The notes under the pieces: generated by a model | Told to the model about the DNA's origin: nothing | The model's input: only the letters and a program-made list of their open reading frames with translations | Database searches by the model: none | Shown: in pieces, positions 1 to 6,465 of the stretch | How the letters are laid out: each line of letters opens with the position of its first letter | Position numbering within the stretch: the stretch's first letter is position 1 | Position numbers and translations under genes: made by a program | NCBI GenBank assembly: GCA_005793025.1 | Contig: SXQI01000267.1 | Location: 1 to 8,330, forward strand | Origin: Verrucomicrobiales bacterium | Lineage (GTDB): Bacteria; Verrucomicrobiota; Verrucomicrobiia; Limisphaerales; SXQI01 | Length of the DNA: 8,330 bases | Direction: 5' to 3'

Positions 1-235
1 TCGCTACTCAGGCATGGGAGCTAAGCCTTGCAGCAACAGCAGCACTCCGTCGGATGCGTCGTCGTCCATCCATAATTATCGCCTGTTACAAGCAGGCTAC
101 ATTGTGGCCGGAATGACACTTTATTATGCGAGGCTCAATAAGTTGATTCTATGTATGTGGGATAATCGGCCCCCTTAGGACCATTCCAGCATCTCCATGC
201 CGTTTATTTGTCGTGAAAACTAGATGGGTAAGACA
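1..235. other. Left-edge region without a supportable gene
   Basis: No gene can be assigned here. On the plus strand, one frame is open from the window edge to a TAG at 176-178 (about 58 codons), and another from the edge to a TGA at 111-113. Either could be the tail of a gene entering from the left, but neither resembles a family I know. The first has one short hydrophobic stretch (around LLQAGYIVAGMTL) and otherwise Ser-rich, low-information sequence. The stretch lies downstream of the minus-strand gene ending at 236. The only structure I see is the small inverted repeat at 81-97. Confidence 0.4.
81..97. repeat. Small inverted repeat (possible hairpin)
   Basis: GCCTG (81-85) and CAGGC (93-97) are perfect inverted arms around TTACAAG. 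On the plus-strand RNA two further inner pairs (U-G, U-A) would give a 7-bp stem with a 3-nt loop. No T-run follows on either strand, so it does not qualify as an intrinsic terminator. It lies about 140 nt past the stop of the minus-strand gene at 236-745 and could be a weak 3' structure or chance. Confidence 0.25.
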
Positions 236-745
236 TCAGTGATTAAACTTTTCTGCATTGGGTTTCTTAAAATATTTGTCCAAAAGTGGTTGCAAAATCC
301 CTAACAAAAAGAATCCAAGGATCATTTTTCCATATTTTGAATCCCAGTCCGGAATCGGGGGCTTTGCTGCCAGTCTTACACCGGCTGAACGGGCTAGTTC
401 CTTAAGTTTATCCTCTGAAATGGAGAAATAATGACCGTCTGAATCACCGTAGTAACCACACCATCTCACATCGTAATTCCACAACGGAATGTGTGCGATT
501 CTCACTTGTTTGAAGACCAAACCCGCATCGAAGTGTATCCCATTTGTATCTTGGTAGTCTCCGGTCTGAGGGAAAGTAGCTATTTTTATTAGTTTTTCCC
601 GAGCGAGATCAAATAAACTTATTTCCCATTTACCAACGGGATCGAATTCATCGGGATCATTTGCTTGGGCTTGTGGGGCACTCCAGAAGAGAAATGCCAG
701 AACCGCAAGCGTTACCAAGTTATTAAACAGCCTATGCCCATACAT
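236..745 (-). CDS. Small secreted/membrane protein of unknown function (paralogue copy A)
   Basis: I do not recognise the family. The 169-residue product starts with a Sec-type signal peptide: a hydrophobic core at about residues 10-21 and an A-Q-A cleavage site ending near residue 28. A hydrophobic segment at about 140-155 near the C-terminus is followed by a Lys-rich tail (KYFKKPNAEK), which suggests an exported protein anchored at its C-terminus. The middle holds an aromatic motif WNYDVRWCGY (89-98), followed by GDSDGHY and a charged helix-like stretch (EDKLKELARSAG, 111-122). It is a clear paralogue of the next minus-strand gene (864-1307), with near-identical segments at the signal peptide and residues 89-131. 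The sequence before the hydrophobic core does not match the paralogue in frame. Alignment of the DNA shows this copy is 1 nt shorter there, so the ATG at 743-745 is probably a replacement start. There is no clear Shine-Dalgarno before it. Function unknown. Confidence 0.7.
   Translation of the reverse strand: MYGHRLFNNLVTLAVLAFLFWSAPQAQANDPDEFDPVGKWEISLFDLAREKLIKIATFPQTGDYQDTNGIHFDAGLVFKQVRIAHIPLWNYDVRWCGYYGDSDGHYFSISEDKLKELARSAGVRLAAKPPIPDWDSKYGKMILGFFLLGILQPLLDKYFKKPNAEKFNH
349..426. repeat. 78-bp perfect direct repeat, copy 1 (in paralogue A)
   Basis: This stretch, from CCGGAATCGGGGG to GAAATGGAGA, recurs base for base at 944-1021. It encodes the SISEDKLKEL...AAKPPIP part of copy A. Two more identical blocks are shared between the genes: 452-483 with 1047-1078 (32 bp), and 687-713 with 1237-1263 (27 bp, signal-peptide core). 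Identity includes silent positions, so the duplication is recent or the blocks have been homogenised. Confidence 0.95.
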
Positions 746-863
746 CGTGTTTTCATACTGTACACACTTCTGCCTTCTGAATTCTTGGTTAACGTCTTTC
801 TACATGGCTCTGAACCGTTGGTTGATTTGAGGGTTTATTTACGAACGAAAGGATTATTAGGAG

Positions 864-1307
864 TTATGCTTTGTTCGATTTGCTTGCGATACCAACTAAT
901 AACAATCCAACCAGAACTATTTTGCCACCGAAGCGATCCCAAACCGGAATCGGGGGCTTTGCTGCCAGTCTTACACCGGCTGAACGGGCTAGTTCCTTAA
1001 GTTTATCCTCTGAAATGGAGACGTAATGACCTTCCGAGTCACCGATGTAACCACACCATCTCACATCGTAATTCCACACAGGAATCCAAAGGATCTTTAA
1101 TTGCTTGTAGATGCAACCTGCATCGAAGTGGATTCCGGCCTCATTATTGAAATGTTCAGTCTGTGGGAAAGAAGCTACCTTAACGTCTTTTTCCCCACCG
1201 TATTGATAGAATGCTTGAGCTTGTGGGGCACAACAAAAGAGAAATGCCAGAACCGCAAGCGTTGCAGAGATGTTTTTTAGCCCAGTGCCTAATCGTCGTG
1301 CTTTCAT
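864..1307 (-). CDS. Small secreted/membrane protein of unknown function (paralogue copy B)
   Basis: This 147-residue protein has a basic N-terminus (MKARRLG), a hydrophobic core (about 16-27) and a signal-peptidase site after A-Q-A near residue 32. The cysteines at 25-26 do not form a proper lipobox, so a lipoprotein is unlikely. It shares FPQT (47-50), GIHFDAG (58-64), WNYDVRWCGY (78-87) and the helical EDKLKELARSAG stretch (100-111) with copy A, then ends in a hydrophobic segment (about 129-141) and a short polar tail. Compared with copy A it lacks about 20 residues just after the signal peptide and has a shorter C-terminus. It lies 66 bp after the SDR gene's stop and 118 bp before copy A, all on the minus strand. 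A 7-bp inverted repeat brackets its start codon. This copy probably keeps the ancestral N-terminus. I know no function; a domain search could reveal a remote family. Confidence 0.72.
   Translation of the reverse strand: MKARRLGTGLKNISATLAVLAFLFCCAPQAQAFYQYGGEKDVKVASFPQTEHFNNEAGIHFDAGCIYKQLKILWIPVWNYDVRWCGYIGDSEGHYVSISEDKLKELARSAGVRLAAKPPIPVWDRFGGKIVLVGLLLVGIASKSNKA
944..1021. repeat. 78-bp perfect direct repeat, copy 2 (in paralogue B)
   Basis: Second copy of the repeat at 349-426, in the same orientation, encoding the matching segment of copy B. The spacing between copies is 595 bp. Identity falls off abruptly on both sides: the residues after the shared AAKPPIP are DWDSKYGKM in copy A and VWDRFGGKI in copy B. 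Confidence 0.95.
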
Positions 1308-1317
1308 AAGAGCACGA
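1296..1317. promoter_or_regulatory. Inverted repeat bracketing the start codon of paralogue B
   Basis: TCGTGCT (1296-1302) and AGCACGA (1311-1317) are perfect 7-bp inverted arms separated by TTCATAAG. The loop contains the complement of the ATG start (1305-1307) of the minus-strand gene at 864-1307. In the mRNA this would form a stem with the start codon in its loop; in DNA it could be an operator. A regulatory role is inference only. Copy A has no equivalent. Confidence 0.3.
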
Positions 1318-1372
1318 TGAGCTTTCTCTCCGGTTTGTCAACGGTTTTTTACACTTATTTTTTCTTTTTGGG

Positions 1373-2302
1373 TTAATCGGCGGTGATGTGGTCGCGGCTT
1401 TCGGGTTCGAAATCGAGTAATCCGGCTTGGTCCATGCGTTTCATTTCGGCGGTGTAACCTTGGCGGAAGGTGGGGTATTTGAAGACATACCCGATCTCCA
1501 TTTTGAGGCGGCGGTTGGAGACTTTTTTATTGGTGGGACGACGGGTTCGAGCGGCTTCCTCGGCGGGTGTCGCGAATGGGGGCATGTATTTCCCTAAGCA
1601 TTCCGCCAACCATTGGTAGAGATGCATTTCAGAGACGGGTTCGTCGTCCACGGCGTTGTAGATCTCGCCTGCACGACCGCTTTTGAGGATCCCGAGTTGC
1701 GTCAGGACTAGGTCATCGCGATGGATGAGGTTGACCACGCGGCGACCGTCCGGACTGAGGCGCGTGGTGTTGTTGATGAAGTTCTCGAGCAGTTGGCATC
1801 GATCGGGGCCGTAGATCCCCGCAGCGCGGAGGATGATGGCTGGGAATTGAGTGGCTTGTGCGGCCTGTAGGAGGAGTTGCTCGGTTTCCACGAGGATTTG
1901 GGCGGTGGGGCTTTCGGGAGCGGTAGGACTGGTCTCTTTGACGACGGTGCCATCGTTCTGTCCATAGACGCTGGTGCTGCTGGTGTGGAGAAACTTTTTC
2001 GGAGGAGCTGTTTTGAGCCAGTCCATCAAATTGCGGGTGCCTTCAAGATACACGGCACGGTAATCCTCAAGGGTATGGGCGGATGGAGCGAGGGTTGAAA
2101 TGACCCAATCGAATTGATTCGGGACATCGGCTAGGGAGGCTGGTTGGGTGACATCGGCGAGGATTAACTGGATTCCTGCTGCCGCTAGGGTGGGTGCGGC
2201 ATCTGGGGATCGACGAATCCCGAAAACTTGATGCCCCTGACGCACCAGCTCGGAACCTACTGATAACCCCAGATAACCACATCCCACAATCAACACGCGC
2301 AT
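1373..2302 (-). CDS. Atypical SDR, NAD(P)-dependent epimerase/dehydratase-like (YeeZ-like)
   Basis: The product is a Rossmann-fold protein of the short-chain dehydrogenase/reductase superfamily. From the ATG at 2300-2302 (309 residues) it begins MRVLIVGCGYLG, with the glycine-rich dinucleotide motif G-C-G-Y-L-G at 7-12 and an RR pair at 30-31 that could favour NADP. It continues with DVTQP (about residue 50) and HTSSTSVYG (106-114), the usual active-site strand. The canonical YxxxK that should follow is absent: the equivalent stretch is TAQILVETE, without the Tyr or Lys, as in atypical SDRs such as the YeeZ group. Later landmarks are ILRAAGIYGPDR, NLIHRDDL and, near the end, NRRLKMEIGYVFKYPTFRQG, typical of these SDRs. 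A TTG at 2312-2314 would add four residues; I prefer the ATG because it starts exactly at the family's usual first residues. The substrate cannot be inferred. It is transcribed divergently from lemA. Confidence 0.82.
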   Translation of the reverse strand: MRVLIVGCGYLGLSVGSELVRQGHQVFGIRRSPDAAPTLAAAGIQLILADVTQPASLADVPNQFDWVISTLAPSAHTLEDYRAVYLEGTRNLMDWLKTAPPKKFLHTSSTSVYGQNDGTVVKETSPTAPESPTAQILVETEQLLLQAAQATQFPAIILRAAGIYGPDRCQLLENFINNTTRLSPDGRRVVNLIHRDDLVLTQLGILKSGRAGEIYNAVDDEPVSEMHLYQWLAECLGKYMPPFATPAEEAARTRRPTNKKVSNRRLKMEIGYVFKYPTFRQGYTAEMKRMDQAGLLDFEPESRDHITAD

Positions 2303-2452
2303 TCGTGGATTCAAACATCATCGCGCTCCGACAACCAAGAACTGAATTGGGTAAGGTCGAATAACAAATTGGATTGCGAATTATTTCCACTTGCGGAGCG
2401 AAGAGGATGGGTTAGGTTCGGTCTGAGTTATTCTTCCAATTACGGCTCAATT
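2303..2452. promoter_or_regulatory. Divergent intergenic region between the SDR gene and lemA
   Basis: About 150 bp separate the outward-facing SDR and lemA genes, so both promoters should lie here. I see no convincing -35/-10 pair on either strand and no strong Shine-Dalgarno just before the lemA ATG. The region includes AT-rich stretches (around 2361-2393) that could form a promoter. The assignment rests on gene orientation only. Confidence 0.4.
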
Positions 2453-3094
2453 ATGAACACAACAACTTTATTTGGTGCCATCGGAGCGATGGGCGGCGTG
2501 GTAGTTATGGCCTTTATCGCGTTGGCGGGCTTTCTGGTGGTGCTCGCCTTGTTCGTGGTCGGTGTTTACAACGGATTGGTCACGCTTCGGAACCGTTTCA
2601 AGAACGCTTTTGCGCAGATCGATGTGCAATTGAAACGTCGTTATGATCTGATCCCGAACATTGTCGAGGCGTGCAAAGGCTACATGAAACACGAGAGCAA
2701 CACGCTTGAGGCGGTGATTGCGGCGCGGAATTCTGCGTTTAGTGCGGCCAATCGTGCTGCTCAAAACCCTGCAGACCCAGAGGCGATGAAGGGGCTCCTC
2801 CAAGCCGAGGGACAACTCACCGCTGGTCTCGGTCGTTTGCTCGCTGTTGCAGAGGCATATCCTGACCTTAAAGCGAATCAGAACATGTTGGCTTTGCAGG
2901 AAGAGCTGACTTCGACGGAAAACAAAATCTCATTCGCCCGTCAGGCATTCAACGACGCGGCGACTGAATATAATACCAAGCGCGAGGTTTTCCCCTCCAA
3001 CATCATCGCCAACACATTCAACTTCATGCAGGCAGAATTGTGGAAGGTGGACAAGGCTGAGGAACGCGAAGCCGTAAAAGTCTCCTTCTCCTGA
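2453..3094 (+). CDS. lemA: LemA family membrane protein
   Basis: This 213-residue protein is a clear LemA family member. A hydrophobic N-terminal segment (about residues 13-38) is followed directly by the family signature V-Y-N-G-L-V-T-L-R-N-R-F-K-N-A, then AQIDVQLKRRYDLIPNIVE, a run that is nearly invariant in the family. The rest is a helical bundle with AYPDLKANQNMLALQEEL, STENKISFARQAFND and FPSNIIANTFNF, all expected. LemA proteins are membrane-anchored with a long coiled-helix domain; their biochemical role is not settled. I chose the ATG at 2453 because the open frame upstream to a TTG at 2369 adds 28 residues (MDCELFPLAERR...) that do not fit the family. The M48 protease gene begins 23 bp after the stop, a common arrangement suggesting a shared transcript and function in membrane protein quality control. 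Confidence 0.95.
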   Translation: MNTTTLFGAIGAMGGVVVMAFIALAGFLVVLALFVVGVYNGLVTLRNRFKNAFAQIDVQLKRRYDLIPNIVEACKGYMKHESNTLEAVIAARNSAFSAANRAAQNPADPEAMKGLLQAEGQLTAGLGRLLAVAEAYPDLKANQNMLALQEELTSTENKISFARQAFNDAATEYNTKREVFPSNIIANTFNFMQAELWKVDKAEEREAVKVSFS

Positions 3095-3106
3095 GTTTCA
3101 GCCAGT

Positions 3107-3116
3107 AGGGGAAGGG
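3107..3116 (+). promoter_or_regulatory. Ribosome binding site of the M48 protease gene
   Basis: The purine-rich AGGGGAAGGG ends one base before the ATG at 3118; its 5' part (AGGGG) gives about 6 nt of spacing. It lies entirely in the 23-bp gap after the lemA stop, supports the start at 3118 and fits independent translation initiation of the second gene on a shared message. Confidence 0.5.
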
Positions 3117-3117
3117 C

Positions 3118-5001
3118 ATGAACTTTTTCGAACGCCAAGAAAGGGCGCGTCGCAGCACGGGCCGCCTAGTTCTCCTCTATGTAATGGCGGTGCTGGGCAT
3201 TATCATCGCGGTTCCGGTCCTTATCATCACCGTTGGGGTGCTGATCGACGGAGACAAAGAATTCTTCGTTGGGTGCGCCGGTATCTCAGTCCTCGTCACC
3301 CCATTAGTGGTTTTGATCGGTGTTGGGGTTGGCAAAGTTAGCCTCTCCTCTGGAGGCAGCGCCGTGGCCGAAATGTGCGGTGGGCGACCCGTGGAACCCG
3401 GCACCCGCGACCCCGCAGAGCGCCGTTACTTGAACGTCGTGGAGGAGATGTCGATCGCCTCCGGCGTGCCACTGCCCGCAATCTTCCTGCTCGACGAAGA
3501 GACGGGTATCAACGCCTTCGCGGCGGGGCACAACACCAACGATTACGCCGTGGCTGTGTCACGGGGTTGCCTAGAACAATTGAGCCGCGACGAACTTCAA
3601 GGTGTCGTGGCGCACGAGTTCAGCCATATCCTTAACGGTGATATGCGGCGCAACATTGGGCTCACCGGTTGGCTGTATGGGATCATGGGCTTGGCTCTAC
3701 TCGGGCGGGTTCTCCTCGAAATTGGAGCCAATAGCGGACGATCACGGAACAAGGATTCCAACCAAGCGGCCGCCGCTTTTTTCCTTATAGGGATTTGTAT
3801 TCTACTCGTCGGCTGGATTGGCCAGTTCTTCGCGCGGGTGATTCAGGCGGCGATTTCCCGACAACGCGAATACCTCGCCGACGCCTCGGCGGTGCAGTTT
3901 ACACGCAATCCGCACGGCATCGGCGGTGCTCTCAAGAAGATTGCTGGTTACAGCGGCGGCTCCGCCATCGCACACCCGCGTGCCTCGGCCTTCTCGCACA
4001 TGTTCTTCGCCAGCTCGTTCAGCAGCCTTTTTGCCACTCACCCATCTTTAGAGGAACGCATCCGGTTGCTTGATCCTCAGTTCAATCCTGAAATTGCGGA
4101 ACTCACTCAAGGAAGTAAACCTTCCTCCAGATCGGCAGCCGCTGCATCGTTTGCTGGTGAAAGTGCGCCGAGTGTCGAAAAGACGAGAAGGATTTCGAAT
4201 CCTTCCCGTGCTCCAAAACCTGAGCAAGTTCAACACGCCTCCCGGCTTTTGGCGGCCATACCCGCTGCCATCGCAACCGCCGTGCAGGAACCTCTCGGTG
4301 CTTCCGCTACTGTTTATGCCTTGCTCTTGGGGACCGATCCTGCCGTGCGAGAAAAACAATTGACCTCACTGCGCAATGCAGCTCCAACTGCGGCTTTGCG
4401 GGAATTGAACCGACTCCAGCCGCACATCGCCATGTTGCCGATGAATGCGAAACTGCCGCTTGCCTCCCTTGCCACTGCCGCATTGCGCCGTCTCTCTCCC
4501 GCGCAATACACTGATTTTCGCTATTGTGTGGACGCGCTCATCGAGGCGGATTCCGCGATTGACCTCTTCGAATACGCGCTCCGGAAAAGCCTCTGCCGCC
4601 ATCTCGAGCCGCAGTTCGAACCCCGGCCACCTCGGCTCCAAGTGCAAAATCGCATTGGACCGCTATTGCCCGATTGTGCTCTGCTGCTGTCTTGCCTCGC
4701 GCATCTCGGCCATAACGAGCGACCGGCACAAGTCGCCGCGTTTAGAGCGGGGATTGGTGTTTTTGGGTTGGAGGATGATGTTTTCACACTCCTGCCACTT
4801 TCCCAATGCAACCTACCCCAAGTAGATGCCGCGCTAGATCGGCTTGCCGCTGCCAGTGAGGCCATCAAGCGAACCATTCTGGACGCTTGCGCCACAACCG
4901 TCTCCGCCGACGGCGAGATCAAGGAGCGCGAAATCGAACTGCTCCGAGCGATTGGCGACACCCTCGATTGCCCGATTCCGCCGTTCATCCAGATGGATTA
5001 A
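3118..5001 (+). CDS. HtpX-like M48 zinc metalloprotease with long C-terminal extension
   Basis: This is a membrane-embedded M48 endopeptidase. The zinc motif HEFSH lies at residues 166-170 (VVAHEFSHILNGDM, with Glu167 catalytic), and the third ligand is Glu251 in RQREYLADASAV, as in HtpX. Hydrophobic segments at about 17-43, 50-74, 182-202 and 217-241 give the usual arrangement of two helices before and two after the HExxH motif. The active site is expected on the cytoplasmic face, cleaving misfolded membrane proteins. At 627 residues it is about twice the length of E. coli HtpX (roughly 290). After SLEERIRLLDP, which normally ends the protease domain, comes a Ser/Ala/Pro-rich linker (about 335-370) and an alpha-helical extension. 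The last ~45 residues (ADGEIKEREIELLRAIGDTL...CPIPP) resemble a TerB-like helical segment with an acidic ADGE loop. Such extended M48 proteins exist in several phyla next to lemA. The protease call is firm; the role of the extension is not known. Confidence 0.93.
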   Translation: MNFFERQERARRSTGRLVLLYVMAVLGIIIAVPVLIITVGVLIDGDKEFFVGCAGISVLVTPLVVLIGVGVGKVSLSSGGSAVAEMCGGRPVEPGTRDPAERRYLNVVEEMSIASGVPLPAIFLLDEETGINAFAAGHNTNDYAVAVSRGCLEQLSRDELQGVVAHEFSHILNGDMRRNIGLTGWLYGIMGLALLGRVLLEIGANSGRSRNKDSNQAAAAFFLIGICILLVGWIGQFFARVIQAAISRQREYLADASAVQFTRNPHGIGGALKKIAGYSGGSAIAHPRASAFSHMFFASSFSSLFATHPSLEERIRLLDPQFNPEIAELTQGSKPSSRSAAAASFAGESAPSVEKTRRISNPSRAPKPEQVQHASRLLAAIPAAIATAVQEPLGASATVYALLLGTDPAVREKQLTSLRNAAPTAALRELNRLQPHIAMLPMNAKLPLASLATAALRRLSPAQYTDFRYCVDALIEADSAIDLFEYALRKSLCRHLEPQFEPRPPRLQVQNRIGPLLPDCALLLSCLAHLGHNERPAQVAAFRAGIGVFGLEDDVFTLLPLSQCNLPQVDAALDRLAAASEAIKRTILDACATTVSADGEIKEREIELLRAIGDTLDCPIPPFIQMD

Positions 5002-5088
5002 GACCGCACTGCGACCCGTTTGATGTGATGTCCGAAGCTTGCGGGGGGGATCTGAGTCGGGTAACGTCCTGATTAACTCCTCAATGCT
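5002..5088. other. Intergenic gap between the protease and DUF1501 genes
   Basis: These 87 bp contain a G-run (GCGGGGGGG, 5041-5049) but no hairpin plus T-run and no clear promoter. It is therefore open whether the DUF1501 pair is read through from lemA and the protease gene or has its own promoter here. The gap is longer than those inside either gene pair, and the functions differ, which favours a separate unit. Confidence 0.35.
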
Positions 5089-6465
5089 ATGCTATCTATT
5101 ACTGGACGCGGATCGGTAACGACGTGCGACGGGATCACTCGGCGTGATTTTTTGCAGGTAGGGACGTTGGGAGCGTTGGGGTTGTCGATGGCCAAATTTG
5201 CCGAGTTGCAAGCGGCCGGAGCGCAACCCACTGGGGATGACAAGAAGGCTTGTATCCTGATTTTCAATCTGGGCGCGCCGAGCCAATTGGATACATGGGA
5301 TATGAAGCCGGATGCGCCGCGCGAAATCCGGGGGCCATTTAAGCCCATCCGCACCAACAATCCGGACATCCAGATTTCGGAAATATTCCCTTTGCACGCG
5401 AAGATCGCTGACAAGTTTTCTTTGGTGCGGAGTTGTTATCACACGGCGGCGGCGGTGCATGACACGGGGCATCAAATGATGCAGACTGGGCGACTTTTCA
5501 GCGGAGGCATCAATACGCCGCATGCAGGGTGTGCGTTAGAGTTTTTGAAGGGGCGAAGGTCGGATTTGCCTGCGAACGTGATCCTTCCTCAGCCAATGGG
5601 GAACACCGGAGGCGGATTGCCTCATGGGCAGGATGCCGGGTTTTTAGGAAAATCGTTCGATCCCTTCGCGCTGAACGCGGATCCGTCGCAAACGGATTTT
5701 AAGGTGCCGGATCTACTCCCACCTCAGGGTATCGGGGAAGCGCGGTTGCAGCGTCGTCGGGAAATGCGGGCAGTGGTGGATGATGCCGTGCGGAATTTCG
5801 AGGGGAGCCAAGGGGCGCAATTGATGGATGCCAATTTCGCTTCGGCCTACCGGTTGATGACGAGCTCGAAAGCACGTGAGGCGTTTGATCTGGGGAAGGA
5901 ACCGCTGAAGGTGCGTGAGCGCTATGGGCTGACTCGTTTCGGACAGAGTTGCCTTTTGGCGCGGCGGCTTGTGGAGGCTGGGGTGCGGTTTGTCACGATC
6001 AACACGTTCATTACGGTGTTCGATGAGATCACTTGGGACATCCACGGCTCAAAACCTTTTACCTCGATCAACGGGATGCGGGATATCGTGGCTCCGATGT
6101 ATGACCAAGGTTATAGCGCGTTGATTGAGGATCTGCATCAGCGAGGGATGTTGAGTTCGACCTTGGTGACGAATCTGGCGGAGTTCGGTCGCACGCCGAA
6201 GATCAACCCCGCTGGCGGTCGCGATCATTGGCCGCAGTGTTGGACGGTCTATTTTGCAGGAGGTGGGGTGCAGGGTGGGCGTGTGGTAGGGAAGAGCGAT
6301 GACATTGGCGGTTACCCTGCAGAGCGACCCGTAAAACCCAACGAAATCGTGGCGACGATTTACAAGTGTTTGGGTCTGGATATCGAAGCTCATTTACCCG
6401 GACCGAATGGCCGGCCATTTCCGTTGGTTGATTTTGGGACTGAACCTATTCGAGAGTTGTTATGA
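5089..6465 (+). CDS. DUF1501 family exported protein (Tat leader)
   Basis: The 458-residue product is a DUF1501 protein, a family related to the alkaline phosphatase/sulfatase superfamily and abundant in Planctomycetes and Verrucomicrobia. The N-terminus (MLSITGRGSVTTCDGITRRD) is typical, with twin arginines at 18-19 and a modest hydrophobic stretch (about 25-38), indicating Tat export. Family landmarks are LGAPSQLDTWD (61-71), then REIRGPFKPI, DKFSLVRS, HDTGHQ (124-129), WDIHG (316-320), EFGRTP (365-370) and GRDHW (377-381). The conserved Asp and His residues at 68, 124, 128, 319 and 379-380 are candidate metal ligands by analogy with the superfamily; this is inference. I chose the ATG at 5089 over one at 5084, which is in another frame. 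There is no obvious Shine-Dalgarno. The stop overlaps the start of the DUF1549/DUF1553 gene, so the two are translationally coupled. The enzymatic reaction and substrate are unknown. Confidence 0.92.
   Translation: MLSITGRGSVTTCDGITRRDFLQVGTLGALGLSMAKFAELQAAGAQPTGDDKKACILIFNLGAPSQLDTWDMKPDAPREIRGPFKPIRTNNPDIQISEIFPLHAKIADKFSLVRSCYHTAAAVHDTGHQMMQTGRLFSGGINTPHAGCALEFLKGRRSDLPANVILPQPMGNTGGGLPHGQDAGFLGKSFDPFALNADPSQTDFKVPDLLPPQGIGEARLQRRREMRAVVDDAVRNFEGSQGAQLMDANFASAYRLMTSSKAREAFDLGKEPLKVRERYGLTRFGQSCLLARRLVEAGVRFVTINTFITVFDEITWDIHGSKPFTSINGMRDIVAPMYDQGYSALIEDLHQRGMLSSTLVTNLAEFGRTPKINPAGGRDHWPQCWTVYFAGGGVQGGRVVGKSDDIGGYPAERPVKPNEIVATIYKCLGLDIEAHLPGPNGRPFPLVDFGTEPIRELL

Noticed and set aside
2..178. 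Open plus-strand frame from the left edge as the end of a gene
   Set aside because: Only about 58 codons, a second frame is also open at the edge, and the sequence is not recognisable.
665..1000. 111-codon plus-strand frame spanning the gap between the two paralogues
   Set aside because: It runs antisense through parts of both paralogues, and its product has no recognisable features.
1336..1341. TTGACA on the minus strand upstream of paralogue B, as a -35 box
   Set aside because: No acceptable -10 element lies 16-18 nt further on, and promoter consensus in this phylum is uncertain; one hexamer is not enough.
2369..2452. N-terminal extension of LemA from a TTG start
   Set aside because: The 28 added residues are not LemA-like, and the ATG at 2453 places the membrane segment at the expected distance from the N-terminus.
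4521..4988. 155-codon open frame on the minus strand inside the M48 protease gene
   Set aside because: It lies wholly opposite the protease's C-terminal extension, has Ser/Arg-rich low-information sequence and no family features; it is a shadow frame.
5092..5523. 143-codon minus-strand frame (and another at 5073-5414) opposite the DUF1501 start
   Set aside because: Antisense to strongly conserved DUF1501 sequence, Arg/His-rich, without a plausible start context.
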